A stretch of 64,000 nucleotides of DNA from Diorhabda sublineata (Eukaryota; Arthropoda; Insecta; Coleoptera; Chrysomelidae): NCBI RefSeq assembly GCF_026230105.1, contig NC_079484.1:12105805-12169804 (forward strand), read 5' to 3'. Below the pieces are notes generated by a model. It was not told the DNA's origin, searched no databases, and saw nothing but the letters and a program-made list of their open reading frames with translations. Every line of letters starts with the position of its first letter. The stretch's first letter is position 1. The position numbers and the translations under genes are program-made. This document shows positions 1-9,526 of the stretch, piece after piece.

Positions 1-337
1 CAGTAGTTTTAACCATACGATATATGTAAGCAGCACTTCGAAACGATATTCTCGACGCCAAGACTCTACAACAATTGTTAATATCATGGATAGGAAATCG
101 GTTGAATTAGCAAAGTGGTACCATTATTGAAAGGTTTAAAAACTGTAACTAATTTTACTATCGGATTAAATTTTAAATTACGAAAAACTTGTTACCACTT
201 GATTTTACTTTAACTATGGTTCAAAAAGTGAGCACTTTATTTAATACAACCCGTAAAGTCATATTAAGAAGAAAAAATAATTCAACCTAATTCATGAAAA
301 CAATAAAAGTATTTTTTATGAGAATTTTTTCTTTTAG

Positions 338-977
338 ATATTGAGATGGCGGCTGCTAAAGGATGCCTTCATTAAATACCACCGTATGTTAAAATTCAAT
401 CACGCGGGTCAGGAGCTGGAGGCAAAAAGAGATGGACCTATTATAACTATTTATTGTTTTCGATTTCTCATAATCAGATGAAAGAAACTATTCAAAGCTG
501 TAGTAATAACAAAAATATTGATGAACCGAACTGTACGTCTGGTATAGAGACACAAACTATTCCACACACGCAAGAAATGGGCGAAATTGAGGATAGTACA
601 TGAAATCATGAATTTGAATACCGCGTTCAACATGAAAGTCTGATTTGGTTCTTCCAACGAAAGCACCTCGAAATAGCATTTCAAAATTCGCTGAGAAAAA
701 CAAGCTTCAAATAAAAGAAAACGAGATGACAGATAAAAAGCTATTAGAAATTCTTACAAAAGAAGCGGATTCCTATGAAAACTTTCTTTTAAGTTGCCTA
801 CTTATACATAAATGTTTAAAGCAGAGAAAAAATAATCTTTATAGAATCAGTATACAACAACTACTATATGACATTGAGTATGACAACATACGAGACATAT
901 CCACAATGAACTCTATCGTCAGCTTTCCACTACTAAAAATCTCCACGACAGAAAGTGAATCTCAGATACCGTGGTAG
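338..977 (+). pseudogene. MADF-BESS DNA-binding protein, broken exon
   Basis: The frame from about 338 reads ILRWRLLKDAFIKYHRMLKF, which matches the core of a MADF domain (Trp-Arg-x-Leu-+-Asp-x-Phe pattern); after a one-base shift in an A-run near 422 it continues with RWTYYNYLLFS, the usual MADF end. An acidic or polar linker follows, then an in-frame TGA at 601 and another shift, and residues around 765-890 (SYENFLLSCL, then YRISIQQLLYDIEYD) look like a BESS motif. MADF-BESS proteins bind DNA and regulate transcription; many insect copies are transposon-linked (PIF/Harbinger second ORF). A pyrimidine tract and AG at 336-337 look like a 3' splice site, so this resembles an exon of a once spliced gene. 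Broken by at least two frameshifts and one stop. Domain call fairly sure; exact limits are not. Confidence 0.68.
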
Positions 978-1865
978 CCAGATAAGTCTTCTGGGAGCTG
1001 GAGATTTCTATGATTTAAGATTTTCAATTTATTTTCGTATTACTTTTTATTCTTTAACAAATTACAAACCAAATTTATTGAACAAATGTTTTCAATATAA
1101 TGTAATCGACTTTAATAATTCTACTTACATTAAGGTTACAAAAAGTCTTTTTCTTGCACCAATACATTTTTGAAACTTGGTATTTTGCTTTGAAATTACC
1201 TTTTCTAATTGCAAAAGAACATCAAACTGGGATTTTGTCATTTTGTAGTATTCGAAATATCGTTCCGAGTAATTTTCAAGCTCATTACATAACCGATGAT
1301 ATTTTCCGCACTCAATTCTTAACGGACTTACCTATAGGATGAATTCAGTATTTTTCAGGACCTTTTCAGCGTTTTATTAATACATATATTATCAGTGCAC
1401 GCTTTGACCTCTTTAAAGATACCTCAATTATCCAAAAAGCAACTAACACGACGTGCTTGGTAGAAAGACTCAAATGTTGTTTGACATATACCATCGTCTG
1501 CCGGTCCCGGTGAAATGTTTGCTTCTAGTATTCCACTACATACGCATGACAGAGACCCTGACTAAACTAAACTAAACTAAACTGTAACGATGGACTAATA
1601 TGATTGATTCCACATGTTTGTTATTAAACAAATAATTGAGATTAAATAATAGTAAATAATTGCAGACATGTATATTCAACTATTATTCTATTGAAACAAT
1701 ATAATTACATTAATCATCGGCGAAATTATTAACAACGACATCACTCCCCTCGATAACATTTATTTTGTTATAACTATTACCATTGCAGTTTTCACAAAAA
1801 TATGAGCATTATCTTCCGGTTTTCTTTCCTCAAAATATAAAGCAATATTTTATTACGTAGTAGTA
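978..1865. other. Stretch without recognisable genes
   Basis: Only short AT-rich open frames, none with a motif I recognise. It contains a small pentanucleotide repeat (ACTAA-type) at 1561-1583. Confidence 0.6.
1561..1583. repeat. ACTAA pentanucleotide microsatellite
   Basis: About four and a half copies of ACTAA in tandem, seen directly. Confidence 0.85.
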
Positions 1866-2856
1866 CGAAGATGTATTGATATCTAGTTAGCCTAGACCAG
1901 TTTCATGCATAAACAAAATATTGCGTTACCATAGCAACGAACAATAACTTATTAGAAGTGTCAGTGTAAAGTTTGCCGTCAAAAAAGTAAACCGGCGTTT
2001 CGCAATAAATTAAAAGAAAAAAGATGTCCACCGATATTGTGAAAATCGAAAAATTGGAGTATCGAGCAATCATCAAGTACCTGTATTTAATAGAGTTCAG
2101 GGGTATGCAGATTTACGAAGATATGCTTAATACCCTTGGTGATCAATGTCCTTCGTATGCGACCGTGAAAAATTGGACTGCAAGTTTCGAAAGAGATAAA
2201 TTTTCCATTGAAGATGATGACCGGGAAGGCCAGTTTCTGTGTCAATCCCCAAAAATATCGATGCAATTCATGACATGATTTCATCAGACCGTCGAATTGG
2301 GCTAAAACGGATATCTGAAGCACTGAATATTTCATACGAACGCGTTCATCATTTAGTTAACGTCAATGTTTAAATGTTCACCAAAAGCGTTCAAGAGTAG
2401 AAGCAAGTAGAAGATTACTACTCCACATTACTGATCACTTTACGGGAAAAAATTGAAGAGAAAAGACGCGGAAGGCTATCCAAAGGTGTTTTGTTTTTGT
2501 AGGACAACGCTCCTGCACACAAATCTCATGTTGCCATGCAAAAACTTCGTGATTCAGGGTTTGAATTACAATAACACCCACCTTATTCACAAAATTTGGC
2601 TCCGTCTTACTATCATCTCTTTCCTCAACTGAAAAAAAGTTTAAAAGGTCGTAAATTTTCTTCCAACGAGGAGGTAATAAAAGCTGTGGAGGTCTGGTTT
2701 GCAGAGCAAGAAGAAACATGTTTTTGAAAGGTCTAGAAACGTTGCAGGTTGGCTGTAATAAATGTATCCAATTAAGAGGAGAATATGTTGAGTAATAATA
2801 TATTTTGACTTTGAAATTTTGTTTGGTTCTATAGTAGGCTAAGAATTTTATCCTCG
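1866..2856 (+). mobile_element. mariner element, copy 1 (degenerate, internally deleted)
   Basis: The termini match those of mariner copy 2 at 59049-60257: the left end runs into GATGTATTGATATC then TTAGCC, and the right end carries the inverted TAGTAGGCTAAG. TA dinucleotides at 1864-1865 and 2857-2858 fit a mariner TA target duplication. At 991 bp it is shorter than copy 2 (1209 bp) because the middle of the transposase gene, including the first catalytic Asp, is missing. The two copies agree closely over both ends and the 5' leader, including the stretch ATGCATAAACAAAATATTGC. Confidence 0.85.
2024..2795 (+). pseudogene. mariner transposase, copy 1 (broken)
   Basis: DD34D-type mariner transposase that would cut and join at TA sites. 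The start at 2024 opens MSTDIVKIEKLEYRAIIKYL, a typical mariner N-terminal helix-turn-helix region, and the frame stays open to 2278. After RIGLKRISEALNISYERVH (second HTH) a deletion removes the region around the first catalytic motif (MDETW in copy 2), and the reading resumes at YYSTLL. The second catalytic motif survives as DNAPAH near 2502, but the third Asp has become Tyr (APSYYHLF). Several stops and shifts interrupt it, so it cannot make active enzyme. The C terminus QLRGEYVE is followed by a stop at 2793. A 160-residue open frame on the other strand (2435-2917) is only its antisense shadow. Confidence 0.85.
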
Positions 2857-3069
2857 TAGTTTCTGTAATTACTGATTTTAGCAATCTATATGATGTAGTC
2901 GAAATTTCATTTTCCAAGACAACAGGAAGTGATTATTGGGGAAAATTCTGTACTTTCAGTACAGACCTAGATATTCATATTAGTCGAACAAAATAAGGCA
3001 TATGTCACGTATGATAGAGAAATTTGATCCTTCATTGAAAACTAATAGTTTTCGTGGGGTCTTTTACCT

Positions 3070-3345
3070 AAGATCCTACACTGGATATACACTTCAGTGG
3101 TCAAACCCCTTCTCACGTACGAAGCCATCATGTGTGGAGAGAGTAAAAATTAGTTTGCAAAAGAACAGTGTTCAGTGTCTCGAGTGTCTTAATATCACAA
3201 GGTTCATGGGTACGGCCCCAACTAGAGCCGTTGAAGTCCTACGATAAACGATAAAATTCGAAGCCATGAGGATAGCAAACAGGCAGAATATCCCCAATGG
3301 GTTGGCAGGTCACCCCAAAATAAACGAATTAACATTAGAAGTAAC
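3070..3345 (+). pseudogene. LINE (R1/Jockey-like) RT C-terminal fragment
   Basis: Two frames together read like the end of a non-LTR reverse transcriptase: YTSVVKPLLTYEAIMCGES near 3085, then CLNITRFMGTAPTRAVEVL near 3185, then IKFEAMRIANRQN and GLAGHPKIN up to 3325. The pattern 'xYTSVVRPxLTYGAxxW ... xxLxCLxITGAMxTxPTxALEVLL ... GH' is the connection between RT and RNase H in insect R1/Jockey-type elements, as I know them. Frameshifts lie near 3130 and 3245. No 5' part, catalytic FADD box or poly-A tail is visible, so this is a short 5'-truncated relic. The family clade is an inference. Confidence 0.65.
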
Positions 3346-3621
3346 AAGCTGAAGTGACTTTTTGGCTTTTTTAAAGATATAGCCATGTGGTAGTTTGAAA
3401 TGGAACATGATGGTTTAATCTAATTATAAATAATTAAATGAACTACAACTCTTCAGTCCTAAAAAAATTGTTTGCCTTATTATTATGATCAATAGTGAAA
3501 TATTATTATATACAATATGAAAGAAGCATTAAGGCATTTTTTACATAATAATGAGATGCATTTATATTGGATGTAAACTTCTAACCCAATAGAACATCTT
3601 ATAAAAGAGTCTTCGCATATA
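3346..3621. other. No recognisable feature
   Basis: AT-rich sequence between the LINE fragment and the palindrome; nothing recognised. Confidence 0.5.
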
Positions 3622-4214
3622 CAGTATGTATGGAATAAATTCAATTTTAGCGTTATCATATACTTGTGAAAAAACTTGAAACGCGTCGATTTTTATTCTT
3701 AAATTGACAATTTACAGTGGGAAAATATTATCCCCCTACAGCATTTCCTCTGAATTATAAGCACCCCCTCGAAAATTTTTGAATAAGACAGGGCGTCTTG
3801 AGGCACCTTGTTGGAAATAGATTTTAGTCCTCTGATCAGCAATATGAAGTTTTTTTAAATTTGTTCAATCATAACTGAGAAAATTAATTTTTAAGATGTA
3901 AAGTTTTCTGATAGAGACATTATCAAAATTTTACATCTTAAAAATTTATTTTCTCGGTTATGATTGCACCAAATTTAAAATAAAACTTTAACTTACTGAT
4001 TAGAGGACTAAAATCCTTTTCCTATAAGGTGCTACACGACCCCCTTTCTTTTTAAAATTTTCGAGAGGGTGCTTATAATTCAGAGGAAATCCTGTGGGGG
4101 GATAATATTTTCATACTGTTGATTGTGAATTTAAGATTAAAAATCGATGTGTTTCAGGTTTTTTTCACAAAGTATATGATAACGTTAAAATTGAATTTAA
4201 TTCATAAATATGGA
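3622..4214. repeat. Long near-palindrome (foldback/MITE-like)
   Basis: The left half from about 3622 reads inverted in the right half up to about 4214, with the centre near 3917. Matching blocks include TCAATTTTAGCGTTATCATA against TATGATAACGTTAAAATTGA, GCATTTCCTCTGAATTATAA against TTATAATTCAGAGGAAATCC, and TTTTTAAGATGTAAAG against TTTTACATCTTAAAAA around the centre. Arms are roughly 290 bp with only a few unpaired bases in the middle. No coding capacity is seen. It is probably a foldback-type non-autonomous element; a transcript would fold into a long hairpin. Confidence 0.85.
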
Positions 4215-4594
4215 CCGCATTGTATTATAACAGGAATTCGATTTATTTGATAATTTTGTGAAGTTAGGAGAAAAGTCTTTTTATGATAATATTTAGAGAG
4301 AAATTTGAATGAGGAATGATAAACACGTACTGACATTTTGGTGGAAGCAGTTGTGTATAAATTCCTAACGGGAATTTCATTGACAGATTAGATTGGGAAA
4401 TGCTCGATATGTATTTGAATGAAGCTGTTTAATTTTAAAGAGGATTTAGATACTTCGTTTTATTATGTAGTAAACGATCTTACATAAATTTGTATCTATT
4501 TGTATTATTTACAAGGAGATGTAAAAATGTAAATGTAAATGTAAAAATTTGAAAATATTTTATTAAAAATGATGTGGAAAATTCAAATTATCTA
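4215..4594. other. No gene; small hexanucleotide repeat
   Basis: AT-rich, with a short run of TGTAAA-like units at 4519-4547. Nothing else recognised. Confidence 0.5.
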
Positions 4595-4872
4595 TAGTTT
4601 ATTTCAGAAAGGTTTAGAGTAATAAAACCTCATTAGGTATGCAAAGGGACCACAGAGTGACCCAACGAATATTTAAGCCACTTTCATAGCTTGGCATTCA
4701 TTGTAAATTTTTTTTTATCAAGTGCAAGTAGTTCCACCCGTGTTGGGGTCAATATATGGGTTTAGCCTATTGTTATCCAGTCACAAACATTGAAAATAGT
4801 GTACCAAATGCGTGCCGGTAGGATACTCGTAAAAAGGAAAGAATTTTATTTTAACAGAATAAAAATTATGTA

Positions 4873-7033
4873 CCAGGTGTCCCAATAAGAATGGCTCTCG
4901 GCCATATCTCGGGAACCGTATATAGTAAAGTTTCGGGAAAAAAATTTATAGCAAAAGTGACCTTGAGAAAAACCTGGAATTTATTTATAGAGTTGTAGGT
5001 CTACCACCAGAGGACGTAATTAAATAGCAAAAATTATAAAATGAATAATTTACAATTTTTTCCCAATTAAGATGCATTTAAACTATGATTATCGTATTAT
5101 TCAGCGTATATTTGATTCACAAGTTTTAGTCTATCTCTTCAAATAATAGTTGGGGGGAAGCGGGAACTCTATTATGAAAAAACGTCTGTAAGTCCAGTTC
5201 TACTTAACCTATCTATGCAAAATTAGTCTTTTTGAAGAGAGCTTCTTTCTACCAATGTAAGAGTTATAATTTCGAAACTACCTAATGAGTAACGTATACG
5301 TTAGAGGGCGCTATTTATCTATTTTTTTAATTCTAGCTATCCTTGTTCAATGTTAAATGGAAATATGCAGTTTTAATTGAGGAATATAAAAGTAGATCAA
5401 ATTAGCAATAGCATAGCGAAAACCGCATGTCGATATCTTTTTCGTATTACGAGATATCTTAAGAAATATGTAAATTTTAAGCATTTTCCTTTAAACATAA
5501 ATTACTCCGGGTTGACTGACGGATTTTAACATTTTTTGACTCCTCAAAATTGTCTTTTCTTGTTCTATTAATAATAGTTCCAATTATTATGTCAATATTA
5601 CTTATGCTGTCACCGGGAAACTGCGTTATGGAAGTTAAAATGGAAGTATAACTAGGTACCTAAATGTTCAAATTCATTTTCGATACAAACGTTTATTCTT
5701 TGAAGAGTAGATTGAACAGCAGTCTCAATTTCTGCTCTCGAAATACTCTGAACAGCGTTTCGTATTCTCTCGATCATGTTATCTCTAGTAGTGGCTCTAA
5801 TTGCACAAAAAAGGTCTTTAATCCGGTTCCAGAGATAGAAATCTAAGACAGTTAAGTCTGGTGACCTGGCTGGTCAAAAAAATAGGGCTCCACGTCTTAT
5901 CAGGGTAAGCATTATCAAAAAATTCTCTAACTTGTCTGGAGAAAAGCTCCTGACACCCATCGTGCTGAAGCAACATAGACCTATGAGTTGCTAGTGATAT
6001 ATCTTCTAGAAGAAGTGGTAATTCGTCCCTTATAAAATTCAGGTAGCGTTCCCCGTTAATTGCGTTGTCAAAAATAAAATGTCCAATTATATGACCATCA
6101 ACAATACCTCACCATACATTCACCGACCATCGCCCCTGATACTGAACTTCTTCCATCAAGCCTGGATTATTCTGTGACCAATAGTGCATATTATGCCGGT
6201 TAACCGTACCATCACTACTAAATGTAGCTTCGTTTGACCACAAAATACGTGACAATAATTGAAGGTCGTCATATACCATATGTAGTAACCAGTTGCAGTA
6301 ATCTAACCTTCTGTCCTAATCACGATCAACCAATTGTTGATGCAGTACTATATGATATCGATGAAATATAAAAGACATATAAAGTCCTATTAAATATCTT
6401 TCCGGAATGACAAATAAATTATTATGTTAACATATAACAATGCCCACATATTGTGTTTTCCTCTGAACGACCTCTGCTGCGTCTTCTAAATACAGGAAGA
6501 TTTACATTTCCAGTAGTTCTTAAACGGTGTATGAATCGACGAAAAACTCTGCCACCGGGATGACGTCTTTGGGGATATTGTATGTCATATACCCTAGCCG
6601 CAACAGTTGCATTTCTCATACAGTCAAATTAAATGCCTATCATATCAAATGCTTCTTCGTTTGTAAGAATCATCTTAGATATAATTTTAAGTAAATTTTA
6701 TATCGAATTTAATGCACACAAATCTCAATGACACGTAAATAAACAAATTACTAGGTTTATTAATTATTTGAAGAGATAGACTAAAACTTGTGAATCAAAT
6801 ATACGCTGAATACTACGATAATCATAGTTTAAATTCATCTTAATTAGGCAAAATTTGTAAATTATTCATTTTACAATTTTGGTATTTAATTACGCCCTTT
6901 GGCGGTGGACCTACAACTCTGTAAATAATTTCCAGGTTTTTCTCGAGGTCACTTTTGATATAAATGTTTTTTCCCGAAACTTTACTATATACGGTTCCCG
7001 AGATATGGCCGAGTCCCATTCTTATTCACCCGG
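4873..7033 (-). mobile_element. Element A, copy 1 (DUF4817-type Tc1/mariner, ~280-bp TIRs)
   Basis: The ends CCAGGTGTCCCAATAAGAAT and, inverted, CCGGGTGA...ATAAGAATGG lie next to TA at 4871-4872 and 7034-7035. The inverted repeats run far inward: 4873-5150 pairs with about 6750-7033, including GAAGAGATAGACTAAAACTT on one side and its complement on the other. The interior holds one transposase gene on the minus strand. Length 2161 bp. Confidence 0.85.
5652..6673 (-). pseudogene. DUF4817/DDE_3-type transposase of element A (broken)
   Basis: Reading from ATG at 6673: an N-terminal DUF4817-like helical domain (MILTNEEAFDMIG, then RNATVAARVYDIQYPQRRHP and FRRFIHRLRTTGNVN), a gap of some 40 residues, then the DDE core. 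The first catalytic site reads LWSNEATF where the family has Asp-Glu-Ala, so the Asp is Asn here. The second reads LLQHDGCQE near 5960, keeping the Asp. The third is PARSPDLTVLDFYLW near 5860, keeping the Asp. The C terminus ENEFEHLGT ends at the TAG at 5652. In-frame stops occur at about four places (one in the DUF4817 region, one before RRLDYCNW, one after VNVW, one before PARSPD). The remaining frame is still long, so decay is moderate. Confidence 0.8.
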
Positions 7034-7109
7034 TACATAGTATTAGGTACACTTATTTTTTATTGAATATTATACAAAAAATATATTATACAGAAATTAA
7101 ATTATAAAA

Positions 7110-8378
7110 AAACATGATATTTTTCGTCATCTGAGGACCGTCATCTCTTCTTGACGTTATAATTCATGGGTCGACGGTCCGATCGATCAAATAGTCAAGA
7201 TCCCATATTATCTCCTCTTCTTTAATGACATGCTAGACTGTTTTTCGCCAGTTCTCTGGTGTCACCTCTTTATTGGCTTGATCAAACAGTAGCATAATGT
7301 CTTTTATTTTGAATGTCGTGTTGTATCTTGCTACAAATCCCTTCACTTGCGCCCTTATAAGTTCTATAGGATTTAGTTCGCAATGATATGGTGGTGTACG
7401 CAGCACAGTTACACTGTGTTTTTCTACTATATCTTCCATGACGTATTCCATAAAACGATGTTTGTGTAAGTTTGCTATAGCTAATAGTTCCTTTTTTACC
7501 CAATTATCTTCAAATTAAAAATTTTGGTGCTTAACCACTCAATAATTTCTTGTTTTCTCCAAGATGAAGTTGGAGTCTTCTCTATGCGTCTAGAATGATA
7601 ACTTGCGTTATCCATAACTACAACTGAAATAGCCGGAAGATATTTTATCATTTCACCAAAATAGTCTTCAAAAACATCCGAATCCACGTCCTCATGGTAA
7701 TCTCCTGTATGGCACGACTGAAAGGTCAGCAAACCTTCTTTTAAAAATCCCTCTTCGCTCCCAATATGGACGATTATTAGTCTTTTCCCATTACCTGAAA
7801 GCACCTTAATACCCGTTGACAGGCCTTCCATGACAGCTTGGGGAGTACTGGTTATATTCTTGTCTTGTCACATTTTTGGTACTGTATAAACTTCATTAAT
7901 CCACGTCTCATCAAGATGAAAGATTTTCTTCTGCTCTGTTCTGTACTGCTTTATACTTCTTAAGTATTTTCGTCGCCAGCAAACAATTTCATCGCTTTTC
8001 AGTAAAAATGCTTTACGGTTATGCTTTTCTGGTCTGCCTGGACTTTTCTTGGAGGGTTCTACTTGGCCTGCTATCTTTCTCCCCACAATAATTTAAAAAC
8101 GGTGGACTTTCCAACTCCAGTCATTCGGTAACATCGGTCGACAGTTTCTTGTACAGTAAATTTCGGGTAATCGTATTTTATGCAATCGTGTACATCTGAA
8201 TCTGAATCTGAAATAGGGTTGGAATTGGGCAGAGGCACTAATAGAAGGTTAAACGGTACCTGTTAAACGCAAAACGTAACTGTATAATCTACTACCTAAG
8301 TAATCCCTACACAATATTTCAAGACCTACACCTATGGCCGACACCGAAATTGAGCCCAACAGGACGGAATTCCTCATT
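7110..8378 (-). pseudogene. DD82E IS630/Tc1-mariner-type transposase, copy 1 (broken)
   Basis: The N terminus carries an HTH-like region (TVQETVDRCYRMTGVGKST near 8110-8160) and the basic SPGRP stretch, then WRRKYLRSIKQYRTEQKKI. The three catalytic blocks are HLDETWINEVYT (about 7890), VVVMDNASYHSRR (about 7600) and PPYHCELNPIELIRAQVKG (about 7370). By my count 82 residues separate the Asp of MDNASY from the Glu of NPIE, once the two frames are joined across a shift near 7520. In this copy all three catalytic residues remain. It is broken by frameshifts near 8075, 7860 and 7520, by a stop at the end of MCDK-like sequence, and by a deletion of about 65 residues between GRP and KHNRKA that copy 2 retains. 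Confidence 0.8.
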
Positions 8379-8605
8379 TTATTGCTCTACACATTTCTAA
8401 AATAGACTATAATTCAATACGTTGAGCTCTTGAATGGAAGCATTTCAATACTTCTATCGGAATGGCCTAGCATATTTCTTATTTCCGGAAAGAGTCAGAA
8501 TTCATATAGTGCTAAATCTGGCAATGTCTATATAGATAAAGAAAGACCTTGAGAGGCCAAAAACATTATATAAGAACAGAAACTTTTATCAGTAATGTTT
8601 TAGAC

Positions 8606-9518
8606 CAGAGGTGGGGTACCTTTTTACCATTAGAGGCCACATTTAAATTAGGCAGCAATAAGAGAGGCCGCATAAGCTGATTGACCTAAGAAAGTGACTT
8701 TTGTGAGATTATTATAGTTTTTCTATAGATTTAACAATTTATTGCATTATATAGAAAAAATAAAATATAATACTACAAAATTTTAAATACAATATACATA
8801 TAAAATAATATAAAAAAATACAATAAAAAATATTTTTTTATTCACTAAGTTAGTGACTTATTTGGCTTTGTTTTTTGTTTGACAGTAATTGTATATTTGG
8901 ATCAAGTTTCGTAACACACAGCTTAGCTTTAATTGATCCTCTAAATGTGCATCTGTAATTTGCGTTCTTAAATGTTTTTATTTTTGACTTGAGAGAAAAT
9001 GTCTCGCAACCGTGGGTACTTCCGAAGCAGGAAAGTAAACGGCGAGCATGTTCTCGAAGGCATGGATATTCAACGGCATTTTTCCAGATTTCTAAGGGAT
9101 CCTTTTTAGCGTTAAAAACGGATTTGATGATACTATCTTCCCCTAAATCAATTAACTCCATTTGTAGTTCTGCAGGAGCCTCGGATATATCTATTAAATG
9201 CGGTTCAAATGCCAGTTTCATAGCAGGAGTGTGCTCGTCAAAATCAGAAAATCTATTAGCAACTTGAGGGCGCTGAAAACTGTTTAAAAAATTAACATTG
9301 AGTGTCCAAGTCTGAAACGGATGGTCTGTGGGCCAGAGCCTCGCTCATGCGTGTTAGGGTCCGTTTCAGACTAATATTCTGACGTCATCTTACAATATGA
9401 CATTGTCTTTGGCGGGATTTTTCGCGCAACTATCATGGTGTTGATGTACAATAGTTGTTTGAAACGAACTCTACCATTTTATACTATGTGGCAAAGGGCC
9501 GCAGGTTCCCCACCTATG
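8606..9518 (-). mobile_element. hAT element, internally deleted, with intact 8-bp TSD
   Basis: The left end CAGAGGTGGGGTACC and the inverted right end CATAGGTGGGGAACC are hAT-type terminal repeats. The flanks carry an identical 8-bp duplication, TTTTAGAC, at 8598-8605 and 9519-9526. Length 913 bp, far below a full hAT (about 2.5-4 kb), so most of the transposase gene is gone. The intact duplication shows the insertion is original and unrearranged at its edges. Confidence 0.93.
8850..9300 (-). pseudogene. hAT transposase C-terminal fragment (GTF2IRD2/ZBED-like)
   Basis: The minus-strand frame opens as FLNSFQRPQVANRFSDFDEH and continues through MKLAFEPHLIDISEAPAELQ, then DPLEIWKNAVEYPCLREHAR and RLLSCFGSTHGCETFS. 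This is the C-terminal region with the hAT dimerisation domain found in hAT transposases and in GTF2IRD2-like and ZBED-like relatives. The usual S-T-Y/H-x-C-E-S/T motif is slightly changed (GSTHGCETF). The N-terminal zinc finger and the catalytic core are deleted. The frame is open over more than 120 codons, so decay after deletion is limited. It sits wholly inside the hAT ends described at 8606-9518. Confidence 0.82.
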
Positions 9519-9526
9519 TTTTAGAC

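Larger units (their letters stand above)
4595..8410 (-). mobile_element. Element B, copy 1 (DD82E Tc1/mariner-like) with element A nested
   Basis: The left end TAGTTTATTTCAGAAAGG and the inverted right end (CATTTCTAAAATAGACTA) form terminal inverted repeats of about 30 bp, flanked by TA. The same ends bound the second copy at 16518-18757. The sequence 4595-4870 and 7036-8410 belongs to B; 4873-7033 is element A inserted at a TA site. Without A, B would be about 1.65 kb. Its transposase gene lies on the minus strand in the right part. Compared with copy 2, this copy lacks about 200 bp of the transposase gene near 8030 and has a short extra stretch near 8250. Confidence 0.8.

Noticed and set aside
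1561..1583. Possible telomere-like repeat
   Set aside because: Units are ACTAA, not the insect TTAGG/CCTAA repeat, and there are only about four copies.
2435..2917. 160-codon open frame on the minus strand
   Set aside because: It is antisense to the mariner copy 1 transposase, and a matching antisense frame occurs in copy 2 (59843-60205); this comes from the codon pattern of the sense gene.
7282..7503. Second minus-strand frame over the element B transposase
   Set aside because: Out-of-frame shadow of the third catalytic block; its reading has no family match.
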